Shown in pieces: positions 1 to 9,590 of a stretch of 64,000 nt of DNA. Under the pieces are notes generated by a model. That model ran no database searches, was not told the origin of the DNA, and saw nothing but the letters and a program-made list of their open reading frames with translations. How positions within the stretch are numbered: the first letter of the stretch is position 1; each line of letters opens with the position of its first letter. The position numbers were made by a program, and so were the translations under genes. Source of the DNA: Stenotrophomonas maltophilia (GTDB lineage: Bacteria; Pseudomonadota; Gammaproteobacteria; Xanthomonadales; Xanthomonadaceae); contig FOZF01000004.1 of assembly GCA_900113425.1 (NCBI GenBank), forward strand, positions 124,001-188,000, read 5' to 3'.

Positions 1-1476
1 TTCGGCCGGCTTGGTGAAGTTGCAGACGTTGTAGACCACCGGCTTGGCGCCGGTCAGGCCATCCTGCTCGACGAACACGTCCATCCACGCGCCGCCGGAC
101 TTGCTGTCACGCTTGAAGTAGTCGGTGTAGAACAGGGCCAGCGAGGTGCCGTCCTTGTCGAACACTTCATAGACCTTCATGTCCGGGTGGTAGGTCGGGA
201 TGTCGGTGCGCGGCTTGAAGGTGATGCCGTACAGCTGGGTGGCGGCGTAGAAGACGCCGTTCTGCAGCACGTTGTCCAGCTCGAAATAGGGCTTGATCTG
301 CGACTCATCCAGATCGTACTTGGCCTTGCGCACCTGCTCGGCGTAGAAGTCCCAGTCCGAGGCCGCCACCTGGAAACCGCCCTTCTGCGCGTCGATCACC
401 TTCTGGATCTCGCCGGCTTCGGCACGTGCCTTGGCGGTGGCAGCCGGCACGGTGTCGGTCAGCAGCTTCAGCGCGGCGGCCGGGGTCTTGGCCATCTGGT
501 CGCCCAGCTGGTAGTCGGCGAAGGTGTCGAAGCCCAGCAGCTTGGCCTTCTGCGCACGCAGCTGGGCCAGGCGCTGCACGGTCTGGCGGGTGTCGTTGGC
601 ATCACCGCGCTCGGCCCGGGTTTCCGATGCCTTGAGCACGGCGGCGCGCTGGTCGCGGTCACTCAGCGAACCAAGCACCGGCTGCTGGGTGGTGTTCTGC
701 AGCGGCAGCAGGAACTTGCCGTCAAGCTTGCGCGCCTTCGCATCGGCAGCGGCGGTGTTGATCGCGTTCTCATCCAGGCCGGCCAGCTTCGCCTTGTCGT
801 CCACGATGACGGCAGCGGCAGCGGTGGCGGCGACCAGGCGGGTATGGAACTGGGTGGAAAGCGTGGTCTCTTCCACGTTGAGCTTGCGCAGGCTTGCCTT
901 GTCGGCGTCGGACAGCTGCGCACCGGCACGCACCAGACCGTCGTAGTAATGCTCGACCAGGCGCTTCTGCACCGGGTCCAGGCCCAGCGTGTCACGCTGG
1001 TCGTACAGCGACTTCACGCGCGCGAACAGCTTCGGGTCGAGGCTGATCTCGTCCTGGTGCGCGGCCAGTTTCGGCGCGACTTCTTCCTGGATCTTCTGGC
1101 GCGCATCGTTGGTATCGGCCTGCACCAGGCCGAAGAAGATGCGCGACACGCGGGTCAGGGTCTCGCCGCTGCGCTCCATCGCCACGATGGTGTTGTCGAA
1201 GGTGGCCGGCTCGCTGTTGTCGGCGATCTTGCGCACGTCGGCCAGGTGCTGGCGCATGCCTTCCTCGAACGCCGGCAGGTAGTCGCTGTCCTTGATCTTG
1301 TCGAACGGCGGCGCCTGGAACGGCAGCGTGCTGGCGCTCAGCAGCGGGTTGGTGGAGGCATCGGCCGGCTGCTGGGCCGGGGTATTCTGGGCTGCGGACA
1401 CGGGGGTGGACTCCTTGCCGGAACAGGCCGCCAGTGCCAGGCTGATGGCGGCGGCCAGGACTACGGTACGCGACAT
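1..1476 (-). CDS. dcp: Peptidyl-dipeptidase Dcp-like M3 metallopeptidase lipoprotein (3' part outside window)
   Basis: The first 492 codons are visible; the reading frame is still open at base 1, so the C-terminal part is missing. Residues 1-18 form a lipoprotein signal ending in LALAAC, so the enzyme is probably anchored in the envelope. The following sequence (PFDKIKDSDYLPAFEEGM near the start, RIFFGLVQ, and KPVVYNVCNFTKP at the window edge) is typical of M3 oligopeptidases, which remove dipeptides from peptide C-termini. The zinc motif HEXXH lies just past the window edge and cannot be checked. The start is ATG at 1476 with GGAG-type sequence upstream. Confidence 0.88.
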   Translation of the reverse strand, partial: MSRTVVLAAAISLALAACSGKESTPVSAAQNTPAQQPADASTNPLLSASTLPFQAPPFDKIKDSDYLPAFEEGMRQHLADVRKIADNSEPATFDNTIVAMERSGETLTRVSRIFFGLVQADTNDARQKIQEEVAPKLAAHQDEISLDPKLFARVKSLYDQRDTLGLDPVQKRLVEHYYDGLVRAGAQLSDADKASLRKLNVEETTLSTQFHTRLVAATAAAAVIVDDKAKLAGLDENAINTAAADAKARKLDGKFLLPLQNTTQQPVLGSLSDRDQRAAVLKASETRAERGDANDTRQTVQRLAQLRAQKAKLLGFDTFADYQLGDQMAKTPAAALKLLTDTVPAATAKARAEAGEIQKVIDAQKGGFQVAASDWDFYAEQVRKAKYDLDESQIKPYFELDNVLQNGVFYAATQLYGITFKPRTDIPTYHPDMKVYEVFDKDGTSLALFYTDYFKRDSKSGGAWMDVFVEQDGLTGAKPVVYNVCNFTKPAE

Positions 1477-1587
1477 GTAAAACGCTCCTTGGGCAGACGG
1501 GATGGGATGCCGGCCGTCCACCCTACTCCTGTCGCGCTCGCCCGGCATGTGCCGGACGTGGCGTCTGGACCTTCACTGGCGGCCGGC

Positions 1588-2208
1588 TCAGACCGTGCCG
1601 CGGGTCTTGCCGATCCAGGGCCGGTAGAACTCGCGGATGGCGGCCATGTCGGCCACGTCATCGCCGGTGGGATGGAACAGCGGACCGACGCCGATGACCT
1701 TCTCCGGGTAATGGAAATAGGCGGTCAGGATCGGCACGTCGGCCATCCGCGCGATCTTCAGGAATCCGGCCTTCCATTCCTTGACCGCCTTGCGGGTGCC
1801 TTCCGGGGTGATCGCGAACCACATCCTGTCGTTGTTGCGGATCAGGTCCACGGCCTGGCCGACGGTCCCCTGCGGCGAGCTGCGGTCCAGCGGGATCACG
1901 CCCAGCCGGTGCAGCAGCGGGCCCAGCGGCCACCAGAACAGCGACGCCTTGCCCAGCACCTTGACCTTCATGCCCAGTGCGATCTTGGCCGCCATGCCCC
2001 AGAACCCGTCCCAGTTGGACGAGTGCGGGGCGATGATGAAGACCAGCTTCGGGATGTCCGGCAGGGTGCCGACCACCTTCCAGCCGCCCATGCGCAGGGT
2101 GCAGCGCGCCAGCCAGCGGAGGAACGGGTTGGATCTGACCTGCGGCATGTTCGGCGGGATGGCCGGCAGCAACGGAGTCGGGTTGTTCAAGCAATCACTC
2201 CCATTCAC
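1588..2208 (-). CDS. 1-acyl-sn-glycerol-3-phosphate acyltransferase family protein (PlsC-like)
   Basis: A 206-residue acyltransferase of the LPLAT fold. The catalytic HX4D motif is present as HSSNWD and the substrate-binding EGTR as PEGTRKAV. Such enzymes transfer acyl groups to lysophosphatidate or related lipids at the inner membrane; the exact acceptor is not determinable here. The longest start is GTG at 2208, which overlaps the end of arfB by 14 nt; an ATG at 2148 is an alternative. The overlap suggests co-transcription with arfB. Confidence 0.85.
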   Translation of the reverse strand: MNGSDCLNNPTPLLPAIPPNMPQVRSNPFLRWLARCTLRMGGWKVVGTLPDIPKLVFIIAPHSSNWDGFWGMAAKIALGMKVKVLGKASLFWWPLGPLLHRLGVIPLDRSSPQGTVGQAVDLIRNNDRMWFAITPEGTRKAVKEWKAGFLKIARMADVPILTAYFHYPEKVIGVGPLFHPTGDDVADMAAIREFYRPWIGKTRGTV

Positions 2209-2626
2209 GTGAAGAGCGCCCGCGCTTGATCTGCGCGCGCCCGCGTTTGGCGTCCAGACGACGCAGTTTCGACCCGAGGGTCGGCTTGGTGGCCTTGCGC
2301 GGTTTGGGCACGCTCAACCCGGCCTGGATGAAGGCCGCCAGCCGCTCGCGCGCATCCTCGCGATTGCGATCCTGGGTCCGGAAACGTTGCGCGTCGATGA
2401 CCAGCACGCCTTCGCCGGTCATCCGCCGGTCACGCCGCGCCAGCAGGCGCGCGCGCAACGGTTCAGGCAACGAGGGCGAGTTGGCCACGTCGAAACGCAG
2501 TTCCACCGCGGTGGACACCTTGTTGACGTTCTGGCCACCGGCACCACTGGCACGCACGAAACGCTCGACGATCTCGCCGTCGGGGATCTCAAGCTGCGCG
2601 CTGATGGTGACCGGTCCACTGCCCAT
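2195..2626 (-). CDS. arfB: Alternative ribosome-rescue factor ArfB (peptidyl-tRNA hydrolase)
   Basis: 143 residues with the release-factor GGQ motif (GAGGQNVNK, around residues 29-37) and a strongly basic C-terminal tail rich in K and R (from about residue 113), which in ArfB/YaeJ enters the mRNA channel of stalled ribosomes. It hydrolyses peptidyl-tRNA on non-stop complexes. Length matches the family. The ATG at 2626 lies 6 nt after a TACAAT hexamer with no Shine-Dalgarno sequence, so the transcript is probably leaderless. plsC-like follows with overlap. Confidence 0.92.
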   Translation of the reverse strand: MGSGPVTISAQLEIPDGEIVERFVRASGAGGQNVNKVSTAVELRFDVANSPSLPEPLRARLLARRDRRMTGEGVLVIDAQRFRTQDRNREDARERLAAFIQAGLSVPKPRKATKPTLGSKLRRLDAKRGRAQIKRGRSSREWE

Positions 2627-2632
2627 CCGCGC

Positions 2633-2638
2633 ATTGTA
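2633..2638 (-). promoter_or_regulatory. -10 hexamer TACAAT of arfB, leaderless start
   Basis: TACAAT on the minus strand ends 6 nt before the arfB ATG, which places the expected transcription start at or next to the start codon. Confidence 0.55.
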
Positions 2639-2760
2639 ACGGCAGCCACGTGGCGGAGTGCGGCATCGCGCGCCGTATGCCGCCGATCAGGCACCGAACA
2701 CGCCGCCTTCGCCTTGCCAGCGGGTATGCTGGCCGTCCCATGTACCGCAGGAAGCTTCGC

Positions 2761-3288
2761 ATGATCCGCTCCGCATCCACCCTGCCCGCCCTGCTGCGCC
2801 GTGCTGCCCTTCTGCTGGCGCTTGCCGTGGCCAGCGCTCCGGTCCTGGCCGCCGCGCCGACCGACGGCGACATCAACCGCCTGCTGTCGGCCTCCCGCGC
2901 GCAGAGCATGATCGACACCATGCTGCCGCAGATCGAGGCGATGCAGCAGCAGCAGTTCCAGCAGGTCGCGTCGCAGCGCCAGCTCAACGCCCAGCAGCAG
3001 GAACAGCTCAAGCGCATCCAGGCACGGACCAGCCAGACCCTGCGCCAGGCCCTGTCATGGCAGCAGCTGCGGCCGATGTACGTGGATCTCTACAAGAAGA
3101 CCTTCAGCAAGGAAGACGTGCTGGCGATGGCCGAGTTCTACGAGAGCCCGGCGGGGCAGAGTCTGCTCGACAAGACCCCGGCGCTGATGCAGAACGTGAT
3201 GGTGGCCATCCAGTCGCGCATGCAGCCGCTGTTCGCCGACCTGCAGAAGGATCTGGAAGCGATCGTCAACGAGCCGGAAAAGAAGTGA
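2761..3288 (+). CDS. DUF2059 domain-containing secreted protein
   Basis: 175 residues. A signal peptide (hydrophobic stretch ending AVASAPVLAAAP) predicts export to the periplasm. The C-terminal half (YKKTFSKEDVLAMAEFYESPAGQSLLDK) is the hallmark of DUF2059, a helical domain of unknown function common in proteobacteria. A Gln-rich segment (about residues 55-85) precedes it. ATG 2761 has AGGAAG about 8 nt upstream; an in-frame ATG at 2740 would give a longer, less hydrophobic N-terminus. A possible -10 element TATGCT lies at 2725-2730. Confidence 0.85.
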   Translation: MIRSASTLPALLRRAALLLALAVASAPVLAAAPTDGDINRLLSASRAQSMIDTMLPQIEAMQQQQFQQVASQRQLNAQQQEQLKRIQARTSQTLRQALSWQQLRPMYVDLYKKTFSKEDVLAMAEFYESPAGQSLLDKTPALMQNVMVAIQSRMQPLFADLQKDLEAIVNEPEKK

Positions 3289-3292
3289 GGCG

Positions 3293-3370
3293 GTAGTGCC
3301 GGGCCGTGCCCGGCGAGCGCAGGGTGCAGCTGCTGCGTGGCGGTAGCCGCCGGACAGGGTCCGGCGCTGC
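3293..3370. repeat. Pair of SMAG/REP palindromes
   Basis: Two GTAG-initiated palindromes lie between convergent genes: GTAG at 3293 followed by GCCGGGC-cgt-GCCCGGC, and GTAG at 3343 followed by CGCCGGAC-agg-GTCCGGCG. They match the REP layout of Stenotrophomonas and may act as a bidirectional terminator. Confidence 0.7.
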
Positions 3371-3372
3371 CT

Positions 3373-4110
3373 TCACTCCACCCGCCAGCCGAACAGGTCC
3401 AGTGCCTTCTGGAATTCCCGGTCCAGCGGCGCCCGCACATCCACCGCGCCGCCCTCGGGATGCGGAAAACGCAGGCGCTCGGCGTGCAGCAGCATGCGGT
3501 GCACTCCCTGCATGCGGAAGATGCGGTTGTGGCGGCCGTCGCCGTGGCTGGTGTCGCCGATCATGTGGTGCGAAAGATGCTTGAGATGCCGGCGGATCTG
3601 CCGGAACCGTCCGGTCTGTGGCTGGCAGCGCAGCAGCGCATAGCGCGAACGGGCAAACTCGCCGACCGGCACCGGCAGCTCGCCGGTGGCCAGGCACTGG
3701 AAGTCGGTGATGGCAGGCTTCTTGACCGGTTTCCCCGGGCCGCCGTCGAGGTCGTGGTCGACCCGCCAGGACGCCTCGGCCGGCCAGCCGCGGCAGATGG
3801 TCAGGTAGTCCTTGGCCACCTCGCCGCCCATCAGGGCCTTGCCCAGCGCACTGGCGGTGTCACGGTCGAAGGCCAGCAGCAGGCAGCCACTGGTGGCACG
3901 ATCCAGCCGATGCACGAGGAAGATCGGGCGCCCGAGCTGCTCGCGCAGGCGATCGGCCAGGAAATCATCTTCGCCACGGGCCAGCTTGCTGTCATGGACC
4001 ATCAGCCCGGCCGGCTTGTCGACCACCGCCAGGCGTTCATCCAGGTGCAGGAGCCGAAGGGGGGCGGTGTCGGTCTCGACCGCGGCGAGGGTATCGGGTT
4101 CGGTGCTCAC
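3373..4110 (-). CDS. truC: tRNA pseudouridine(65) synthase TruC
   Basis: 245 residues from GTG 4110. The RluA-family catalytic motif HRLDRATSG carries the nucleophilic Asp, and the later HLSHHMIGDTSHGDGRHN stretch is the TruC-type signature. The enzyme isomerises U65 in tRNA. A TTG at 4152 would give 259 residues, but a perfect TATAAT (4117-4122, minus strand) ends 6 nt before GTG 4110, so the GTG with a leaderless mRNA is preferred. The gene follows the O-methyltransferase gene in the same direction. Confidence 0.88.
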   Translation of the reverse strand: MSTEPDTLAAVETDTAPLRLLHLDERLAVVDKPAGLMVHDSKLARGEDDFLADRLREQLGRPIFLVHRLDRATSGCLLLAFDRDTASALGKALMGGEVAKDYLTICRGWPAEASWRVDHDLDGGPGKPVKKPAITDFQCLATGELPVPVGEFARSRYALLRCQPQTGRFRQIRRHLKHLSHHMIGDTSHGDGRHNRIFRMQGVHRMLLHAERLRFPHPEGGAVDVRAPLDREFQKALDLFGWRVE

Positions 4111-4116
4111 CGCGCG

Positions 4117-4122
4117 ATTATA
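4117..4122 (-). promoter_or_regulatory. Perfect -10 box TATAAT before truC
   Basis: TATAAT on the minus strand is spaced 6 nt from GTG 4110. No good -35 is seen at 17 bp; a TTGACG is 24 bp away. This supports the GTG start. Confidence 0.6.
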
Positions 4123-4148
4123 CGGGCCCGGCTCTGCAGGGCAGTGCG

Positions 4149-4745
4149 TCAAACGTTGCGCAGTGCCAGCAGTTCACCGTTGCCCACCGGCACCAGGCTG
4201 ACGCTGACATCAGGATCGGCCACCAGTGCTGCACGCAGCGGCTCCATCTGTTCGGCATGCGAGATCGCGTTGTCCACCACCAGCAGGCCACCGGGCCGCA
4301 GCACGCGGCGCAGATGCGGCCACCAGCCGGCGTACTGCTCGCGGTCCGAATCGAGGAACAGCAGGTCGATGCTGGCATCGGCTGCCTGCGCCAGCCACGC
4401 CCCGGCGTCGGCGTGCACCAGGGTGATGTGCGCCTGCAGGCCGCTGCGGGCGAAGTTTGCCCCGGCCAGGGCCACCTTGTCGGCAGCGTACTCCAGCGTG
4501 GTCACATGGCCGTCGATGGCAGCAGCAGCCTCGGCCAGCCACAGCGTGGAATAGCCGTTGGAGGTGCCGATCTCCAGCACGCGCCGCGCCTGTCCGAAAC
4601 GCACCAGCAGCGACAGCAGCGCACCGGTATCCGGCGTGATGTTGAGCATGCGCCGGGCCCGCTCGCTTTCGCGCGCATCGTTGTCGGCGCCAAAGCGCGC
4701 CAGTTCGTCCTTGAGCGCCTGCAGCACGGCGGCTACTTCCACCAT
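4149..4745 (-). CDS. Class I SAM-dependent O-methyltransferase
   Basis: 198 residues with the glycine-rich SAM-binding motif [16 protein letters not shown], an acidic residue at the end of beta-2 (TLEY), and the LLFLDSDR / [13 protein letters not shown] segments of the catechol/caffeoyl-CoA O-methyltransferase family. The substrate is unknown. The start at 4745 overlaps the end of ubiB by 13 nt, so it is translationally coupled to ubiB, but nothing in it resembles the ubiquinone methylases UbiG or UbiE. Confidence 0.85.
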   Translation of the reverse strand: MVEVAAVLQALKDELARFGADNDARESERARRMLNITPDTGALLSLLVRFGQARRVLEIGTSNGYSTLWLAEAAAAIDGHVTTLEYAADKVALAGANFARSGLQAHITLVHADAGAWLAQAADASIDLLFLDSDREQYAGWWPHLRRVLRPGGLLVVDNAISHAEQMEPLRAALVADPDVSVSLVPVGNGELLALRNV

Positions 4746-6388
4746 GCCCGGGCCAATGCGGCCACACCCACCGCGCCCGACAGCCAGCTCCACATCGGCA
4801 GGTCGCCCCAGTACCAGCCGGGCGGCTGCAGCACGTACATCAGGGCGGCAATGGCAAGCAGGCCGACGCCGGTGATGGCACCGACCGCACGCTTCTGCAG
4901 GCGCTGCACGCTGGCATCGAGCGACACCAGATCGCGCGAGCGCATCGCCAGCTCGTGGCGTCCTTCCACCTGCTGGGTCAGCCAGGCATGCACCAGGCGT
5001 GGCATGTCCGGTGCGTGGGTCATGATTTCCGGCAGGCGCTTGCCGAGCTCGCGCATCACCCTGCGCGGGCTGTAGCGCTCGCGCAGGATCTTCGCCAGTA
5101 CCGGCTTGGCCACCGCCCAGATATCGATCTGCGGGTCGAGCTGGCGACCGACGCCTTCGATGTTCAACAGGGTCTTCTGCAGCAGGATCAGCTGCGGCTG
5201 CAGCGTCAGCTGGTAGCGCTGTGCCACGCGGAACAGCTTCATCAGCACTTCCGCCAGCGAGATCTGCGACAGCGGGCGGGTGAAGTACGGCTCGCACACC
5301 GAGCGCACCGCCGCCTCCAGGTCGTCGATGCGCACGTGGTCCGGCATCCAGCGTGCCTGCACGTGCAGCTCGGCGATGCGGCGGTAGTCGCGGTTGAAGA
5401 TGGCCATGAAATTCTCGGCCAGGTAGTACTGATCTTCCTGCGACAGCTGGCCCATGATGCCGAAGTCCAGCGCGATGAAGCGCGGATCGCTGCGGCGTGC
5501 CGGATCGGGGTCGACCCAGATGTTGCCGGCATGCGCGTCGGCGTGGAAGAAGTTGTCGCGGAACACCTGGGTGTAGAACACCCGCACGCCCTTGGCGGCC
5601 AGCGCCTTGCGATCGATCCCGGCGGCGTCCAGCGCCACGATGTCATCGGAGGGAATGCCCCACACGCGCTCCAGGGTCAGCGCGCGCTCGGCCGTGTGGC
5701 TCCAGATCACTTCCGGCACGTACAGATCGTCGGAGTTCTCCCAGAAGCGGCGCAGGACGCTGGCGTTGGCGCCTTCGCGCTGCAGGTCCAGCTCGGCGGC
5801 CAGCGTGTTCTCCACTTCCGCCACGACTTCGCGCGGGCGGATCTTGTCGGCACGCGGGTGGGTGCGCTCGACCAGCGTGGCCAGTGAATTGAGCAGGGCG
5901 ATATCGGCGTCGATCTGCTTCTCGATGCCCGGGCGCAGCACCTTGACCACCACCTGACGGCCATCGGCCAGCGTGGCCGCATGGACCTGTGCGATCGAGG
6001 CCGACGCCAGCGGTTCGGTGTCGAAGCTGGCAAAGGCTTCGCTGACCGGCAGGCCCAGTGCATCCTCGACGATGCGGCGCGCGGTGTCGCCATCGAACGG
6101 CTTGACCCGGTCCTGCAGCAGGGTCAGTTCGTTGGCCACGTCCGGCGGTACCAGGTCGCGACGGGTCGACAGGATCTGGCCGAACTTGACGAAGATCGGA
6201 CCCAGGTCCTGCAGCGCCAGCCGCAGGCGTGCGCCACGCGACTGTGCGGCGATGTCGGCCGAGGCCCGCGGAACGAAGGGTTTGGCCAGGCGCAGCCAGC
6301 GTTCGGCCGGCGTGTCCTGCAGCAGGTCATCCAGGCGGTAGCGCAGGATCACCCGGCCGATGCGGCTGGCCCGCAGCACCGCCTTCAT
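4733..6388 (-). CDS. ubiB: Ubiquinone biosynthesis protein UbiB (ADCK-type kinase/ATPase)
   Basis: 551 residues. The family KxGQ motif is present ([12 protein letters not shown], from residue 68), followed by the atypical protein-kinase-like core with [12 protein letters not shown] and ALDFGIMG metal-binding motifs. The last about 45 residues contain two hydrophobic segments, as expected for a membrane-anchored UbiB. It supports coenzyme Q assembly, probably by mobilising lipid precursors. It overlaps ubiJ by 4 nt, giving a ubiJ-ubiB order. Confidence 0.95.
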   Translation of the reverse strand: MKAVLRASRIGRVILRYRLDDLLQDTPAERWLRLAKPFVPRASADIAAQSRGARLRLALQDLGPIFVKFGQILSTRRDLVPPDVANELTLLQDRVKPFDGDTARRIVEDALGLPVSEAFASFDTEPLASASIAQVHAATLADGRQVVVKVLRPGIEKQIDADIALLNSLATLVERTHPRADKIRPREVVAEVENTLAAELDLQREGANASVLRRFWENSDDLYVPEVIWSHTAERALTLERVWGIPSDDIVALDAAGIDRKALAAKGVRVFYTQVFRDNFFHADAHAGNIWVDPDPARRSDPRFIALDFGIMGQLSQEDQYYLAENFMAIFNRDYRRIAELHVQARWMPDHVRIDDLEAAVRSVCEPYFTRPLSQISLAEVLMKLFRVAQRYQLTLQPQLILLQKTLLNIEGVGRQLDPQIDIWAVAKPVLAKILRERYSPRRVMRELGKRLPEIMTHAPDMPRLVHAWLTQQVEGRHELAMRSRDLVSLDASVQRLQKRAVGAITGVGLLAIAALMYVLQPPGWYWGDLPMWSWLSGAVGVAALARAWWK

Positions 6389-7020
6389 GCCGCACCCCGC
6401 AGGCGCTGCACGCGTGCACCCAGGCGCTCGACGTCGTCGCGCAGCACATCCACATCGTCGTGGAACGCGTCCAGCTCGGCGCGCGGCACCACGTCGCGCG
6501 ATTCCTCCGTAATGAACTCGGCTGCACTGTGGGCCAGATCGATCACCCCCTGGCGGGCGTGCTGCAGTGCGCCGCGCAGCGTGTTGGCCACCTGTACGCC
6601 CAGCACCTCGCCGAACACGCTGACGAACGGCTGCTGCCAGTCCGGATCGAAGCCCTTGGCCAGCTGCTGCAGGCGGCGCGCCAACTCGGCATCGCCGGCT
6701 ACGCGCACGCGTCCCTTGCCGGTGCTGTCGGCACGCCGGGCATTGGCCAGCAGTGGCAGCTGGGCCAGCACCCCCGACAGGCTGCTGCGTACGGCCAGAT
6801 CGGCTTCCTGGGCATCCACCGGCCCCACCCGCAGCTGGTCACCGTCAACGCTGATGCGCATGGCCAGCGCAGGAGCCTCCAGGGTCAGATCGATATGGCG
6901 GCCATCCAGACCGGCCAACGCGTGGCGGGTATCCGGATCCAGCGCCAGAGCGCGGTTCAGGGCGATCTGCAGCGCGCGGCCGGCGACCGGCTTGAGAGAC
7001 TTGAGCAGGGAAAGAGCCAT
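6385..7020 (-). CDS. ubiJ: Ubiquinone biosynthesis accessory factor UbiJ (SCP2 domain)
   Basis: 211 residues: an N-terminal SCP2 sterol-carrier-like domain (about 15-120) and a C-terminal helical/coiled segment ([25 protein letters not shown]). UbiJ organises the soluble Ubi complex with UbiK and binds hydrophobic Q intermediates. ATG 7020 lies 6 nt after TAGAAT, so a leaderless mRNA is likely. ubiB overlaps the stop codon. Confidence 0.9.
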   Translation of the reverse strand: MALSLLKSLKPVAGRALQIALNRALALDPDTRHALAGLDGRHIDLTLEAPALAMRISVDGDQLRVGPVDAQEADLAVRSSLSGVLAQLPLLANARRADSTGKGRVRVAGDAELARRLQQLAKGFDPDWQQPFVSVFGEVLGVQVANTLRGALQHARQGVIDLAHSAAEFITEESRDVVPRAELDAFHDDVDVLRDDVERLGARVQRLRGAA

Positions 7021-7026
7021 GGCCCC

Positions 7027-7032
7027 ATTCTA
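7027..7032 (-). promoter_or_regulatory. -10 hexamer TAGAAT of ubiJ, leaderless start
   Basis: TAGAAT on the minus strand ends 6 nt before the ubiJ ATG, with no Shine-Dalgarno sequence between. Confidence 0.5.
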
Positions 7033-7157
7033 CCTTCGTGGGTACCGGGCTTGGGGCGGGCAGCGCGGATGGGTGCAGGTTCATCCCCGCCTCACCTGCC
7101 GGGCGAAGGAAGGTTCATGCTGTGGGGCCACGCAACGTCCAGGACATCGCATTGCCC

Positions 7158-8243
7158 ATGAGCAGGACCCGGGTCGGCATCATTTTCGGTGGTACGTCCT
7201 CCGAGCACGAAGTCTCGCTGCAGTCGGCGAAGAACATCCTCGACGCACTCGACCACGAGCGCTTCGAGCCGGTACTGATCGGCATCGACAAGCAGGGCCG
7301 ATGGCATCTGAGCCAGGCCGGGAGTTTCCTGCTCAACGCCGATGATCCGGCGCGCATCGCGCTGCACCGGTCCGGCGTCGCGCTGTCGGTGCGCCCGGGT
7401 GCCGGACAGGCGCAGCTGCAGCCTGCCGATCCGGCTGCCGTGCTCGGCCAGATCGACGTTGTCCTGCCGATCGTGCATGGTCCACTGGGTGAGGATGGCG
7501 CGCTGCAGGGCCTGCTGCGCATGGCCAACCTGCCCTTCGTCGGTTCACCGGTGCTGGGCTCGGCCGTGGCCATGGACAAGGACGTGACCAAGCGCCTGCT
7601 GCGCGATGCCGGCCTGCAGGTGGCGCCCTGGCAGTGCATCCGTCGCCACCAGGCTGCGAACATCGATGTCGACGGCGTCATCGCCCAGCTCGGCCTGCCG
7701 CTGTTCGTGAAACCGGCCAACCAGGGTTCGTCGGTGGGGGTGAGCAAGGTCAAGGACGCTGCCGGCTTCGCGGCCGCGCTGGAACTGGCGCTGCGCTATG
7801 ACCACAAGGTCCTGGTGGAAGCGGCCGTGGTCGGCCGCGAGATCGAATGTGCAGTGCTCGGCAACGAACAGCCGCAGGCCAGCGTGTGTGGCGAAGTGGT
7901 GGTGCACGACGAGTTCTATGCCTATGACACCAAGTACCTCAACGAGAATGGCGCCGACGTCGTGGTGCCGGCCGACATCGATGATGCGACCCAACAGCGG
8001 ATCAGGCAGATCGCCCTGCAGGCGTATCAGGCGCTGGAGTGCGCGGGCATGGCCAGAGTGGATGTGTTCCTGACCGGCGATGGCCGCGTCGTCGTCAACG
8101 AGGTCAACACGCTGCCGGGCTTCACCCGCATCAGCATGTACCCGAAGCTGTGGGGCGCCAGTGGCGTGGATTACACCACGCTCATCACACGCCTGATCGA
8201 ACTGGCGTTGGAACGGCACGAAGCCGATCACAGGCTGCTGTAG
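7158..8243 (+). CDS. ddl: D-alanine--D-alanine ligase
   Basis: 361 residues. The ATP-grasp fold is marked by [14 protein letters not shown] near the N-terminus, [45 protein letters not shown] and [14 protein letters not shown]. It joins two D-Ala residues for peptidoglycan precursors in the cytoplasm. The EFYxYDxKY segment fits D-Ala-D-Ala rather than D-lactate ligases. Length is like E. coli DdlA, longer than DdlB, and there are no mur/fts neighbours, consistent with the DdlA type. ATG 7158 is chosen because upstream in-frame codons are not conserved-looking. Confidence 0.93.
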   Translation: MSRTRVGIIFGGTSSEHEVSLQSAKNILDALDHERFEPVLIGIDKQGRWHLSQAGSFLLNADDPARIALHRSGVALSVRPGAGQAQLQPADPAAVLGQIDVVLPIVHGPLGEDGALQGLLRMANLPFVGSPVLGSAVAMDKDVTKRLLRDAGLQVAPWQCIRRHQAANIDVDGVIAQLGLPLFVKPANQGSSVGVSKVKDAAGFAAALELALRYDHKVLVEAAVVGREIECAVLGNEQPQASVCGEVVVHDEFYAYDTKYLNENGADVVVPADIDDATQQRIRQIALQAYQALECAGMARVDVFLTGDGRVVVNEVNTLPGFTRISMYPKLWGASGVDYTTLITRLIELALERHEADHRLL

Positions 8244-8280
8244 GCCGGGCATTATCCGGCACTACAGAAAACCGCTTCCG

Positions 8281-8317
8281 CCGGAGCAGTGCCGGCCATC
8301 GACCGGCACTGCTCCGG
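8281..8317. terminator. Perfect 15-bp hairpin between convergent ddl and DUF1328 gene
   Basis: CCGGAGCAGTGCCGG, a 7-nt loop, then its exact complement. On the minus strand it is followed by a TTTT-containing stretch, fitting a terminator for the DUF1328 gene; it can also end ddl transcripts. It also resembles a REP palindrome. Confidence 0.75.
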
Positions 8318-8323
8318 GGCTCA

Positions 8324-8479
8324 CTAGCCGCGCTTGCGGAACATCGAGATCACCGCCAGGACCAGGAACACCACGAACAGGATCCAGGCAATGTTGCTGG
8401 CCGCGCCGGCGATGCCGGAGAAACCGAGCACGGCGGCGATGATGGCGATGACGAAGAAAATGACGGCGTAATGCAGCAT
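8324..8479 (-). CDS. DUF1328 (YtjA-like) small membrane protein
   Basis: A 51-residue protein starting [20 protein letters not shown] and ending FRKRG. It has two hydrophobic helices separated by a Gly/Ala-rich turn ([12 protein letters not shown]), which is exactly the DUF1328/YtjA pattern of very small inner-membrane proteins, often stress-induced, of unknown function. GAGGAG lies 5 nt before the ATG. The gene is easily overlooked because of its size. Confidence 0.85.
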   Translation of the reverse strand: MLHYAVIFFVIAIIAAVLGFSGIAGAASNIAWILFVVFLVLAVISMFRKRG

Positions 8480-8600
8480 GGCGCTCCTCGCAGATATTCG
8501 GCCGTGGGTGGCGTGGGGTCCATCCTCCCGGTCCGGCGGTGTGCAACCGGTGATGGCCGGTTCTGCGCGCGATGAAGTCTTCAGCGCCGTGAGGCTGCCG

Positions 8601-9590
8601 TCATGACGACGCGGCCTTCAGCCGACGCAGCCCTTCCTCGATGCTGACCTGCGGCACATAACCGAAATCACGGCGCGCCGGCTCCATGCTGTACCAGTGC
8701 GGCGTGCACAGCTGCTCGGCGAGGAAACGGGTCAACGGCGGCTCGCCGCGCAACCGCAGCAGCGGCCACAGGCGCTCGCAGATCGCACCGATCCGGTAGG
8801 CGGTCCTGAAGCTGATTGCCTTCTCCACAGGGGGGGCGCCCACGGCCTGCAGCAGCGTGTTGACCAGCTCGCGCATCGGCAGTGGCTCGCCATTGGAGAT
8901 GAAGTAGGCCTTGCCTGCGCAGGCCGCCGCGGGGCCCAACGCCTCGAATGCCAGGAAGTGCGCCAGCGCGGCATTGTCGATGTAGGTGGTGTCGACCTTG
9001 TTGCTGCCATCACCGACCAGGCGCAGCCGGCCCTGCCGTGCGCGCTCGGCCAGACGCGGCACCAGCTGCTGGTCGCCCGGCCCCCAGATCAGGCGCGGAC
9101 GCAGCGCCACCGTGGCCAGCGTCGCGTCGTTGGCGGCGAGCACCCGTTGTTCGGCGATCGCCTTGGTCGCCGCGTACGGCGCCTGGAAATCCTCGCCGTA
9201 GGGCACCTCGTCCGCGCCCAGTCCTTCCACCGGGTGGGTGGCACGATGGGTCACGCTCGGTGTGGAGGTATAGACCAGCCTGCCGATGCCATGCGCACGG
9301 CAGGCAGCGATGACATTGTCGGTGCCGACCACATTGGCCTGGTGGTAGCTGTCGTAACTGCCCCAGGCACCGGCCTTGGCTCCATTGTGGAACACCGCAT
9401 CGACACCGGCCACCGCATGCAGCACGGCCTGCGGGTCCGCCAGGTCGCCACGGATCTGGCCCACCCCCAGCGCCTGCAGCGCCGGGTAGTGGCTGCGGTT
9501 GAATGCGAGCACCTGGTGGCCGCGCTCGACCAGCCCGCGGCACAACGCCTGGCCAAGGAAACCACCACCACCGGTGACCAGGATCTTCAT
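8601..9590 (-). CDS. oleD: 2-alkyl-3-oxoalkanoate reductase OleD
   Basis: 329 residues of the extended short-chain dehydrogenase/epimerase family. The N-terminal Rossmann motif TGGGGFLG binds NADP(H), and the catalytic YxxxK is in [11 protein letters not shown]. In olefin biosynthesis OleD reduces the 2-alkyl-3-ketoacid made by OleA to the beta-hydroxy acid. Its ATG overlaps the stop codon of oleC (ATGA-type), and the order matches known ole clusters, so the assignment is firm. Confidence 0.93.
   Translation of the reverse strand: MKILVTGGGGFLGQALCRGLVERGHQVLAFNRSHYPALQALGVGQIRGDLADPQAVLHAVAGVDAVFHNGAKAGAWGSYDSYHQANVVGTDNVIAACRAHGIGRLVYTSTPSVTHRATHPVEGLGADEVPYGEDFQAPYAATKAIAEQRVLAANDATLATVALRPRLIWGPGDQQLVPRLAERARQGRLRLVGDGSNKVDTTYIDNAALAHFLAFEALGPAAACAGKAYFISNGEPLPMRELVNTLLQAVGAPPVEKAISFRTAYRIGAICERLWPLLRLRGEPPLTRFLAEQLCTPHWYSMEPARRDFGYVPQVSIEEGLRRLKAASS

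Noticed and set aside
187..2229. Very long plus-strand open frame opposite the Dcp, acyltransferase and arfB genes
   Set aside because: Antisense frames stay open because of high GC at third positions; the translation is low-complexity (Gly/Leu/Arg/His/Gln) and has no domain signal.
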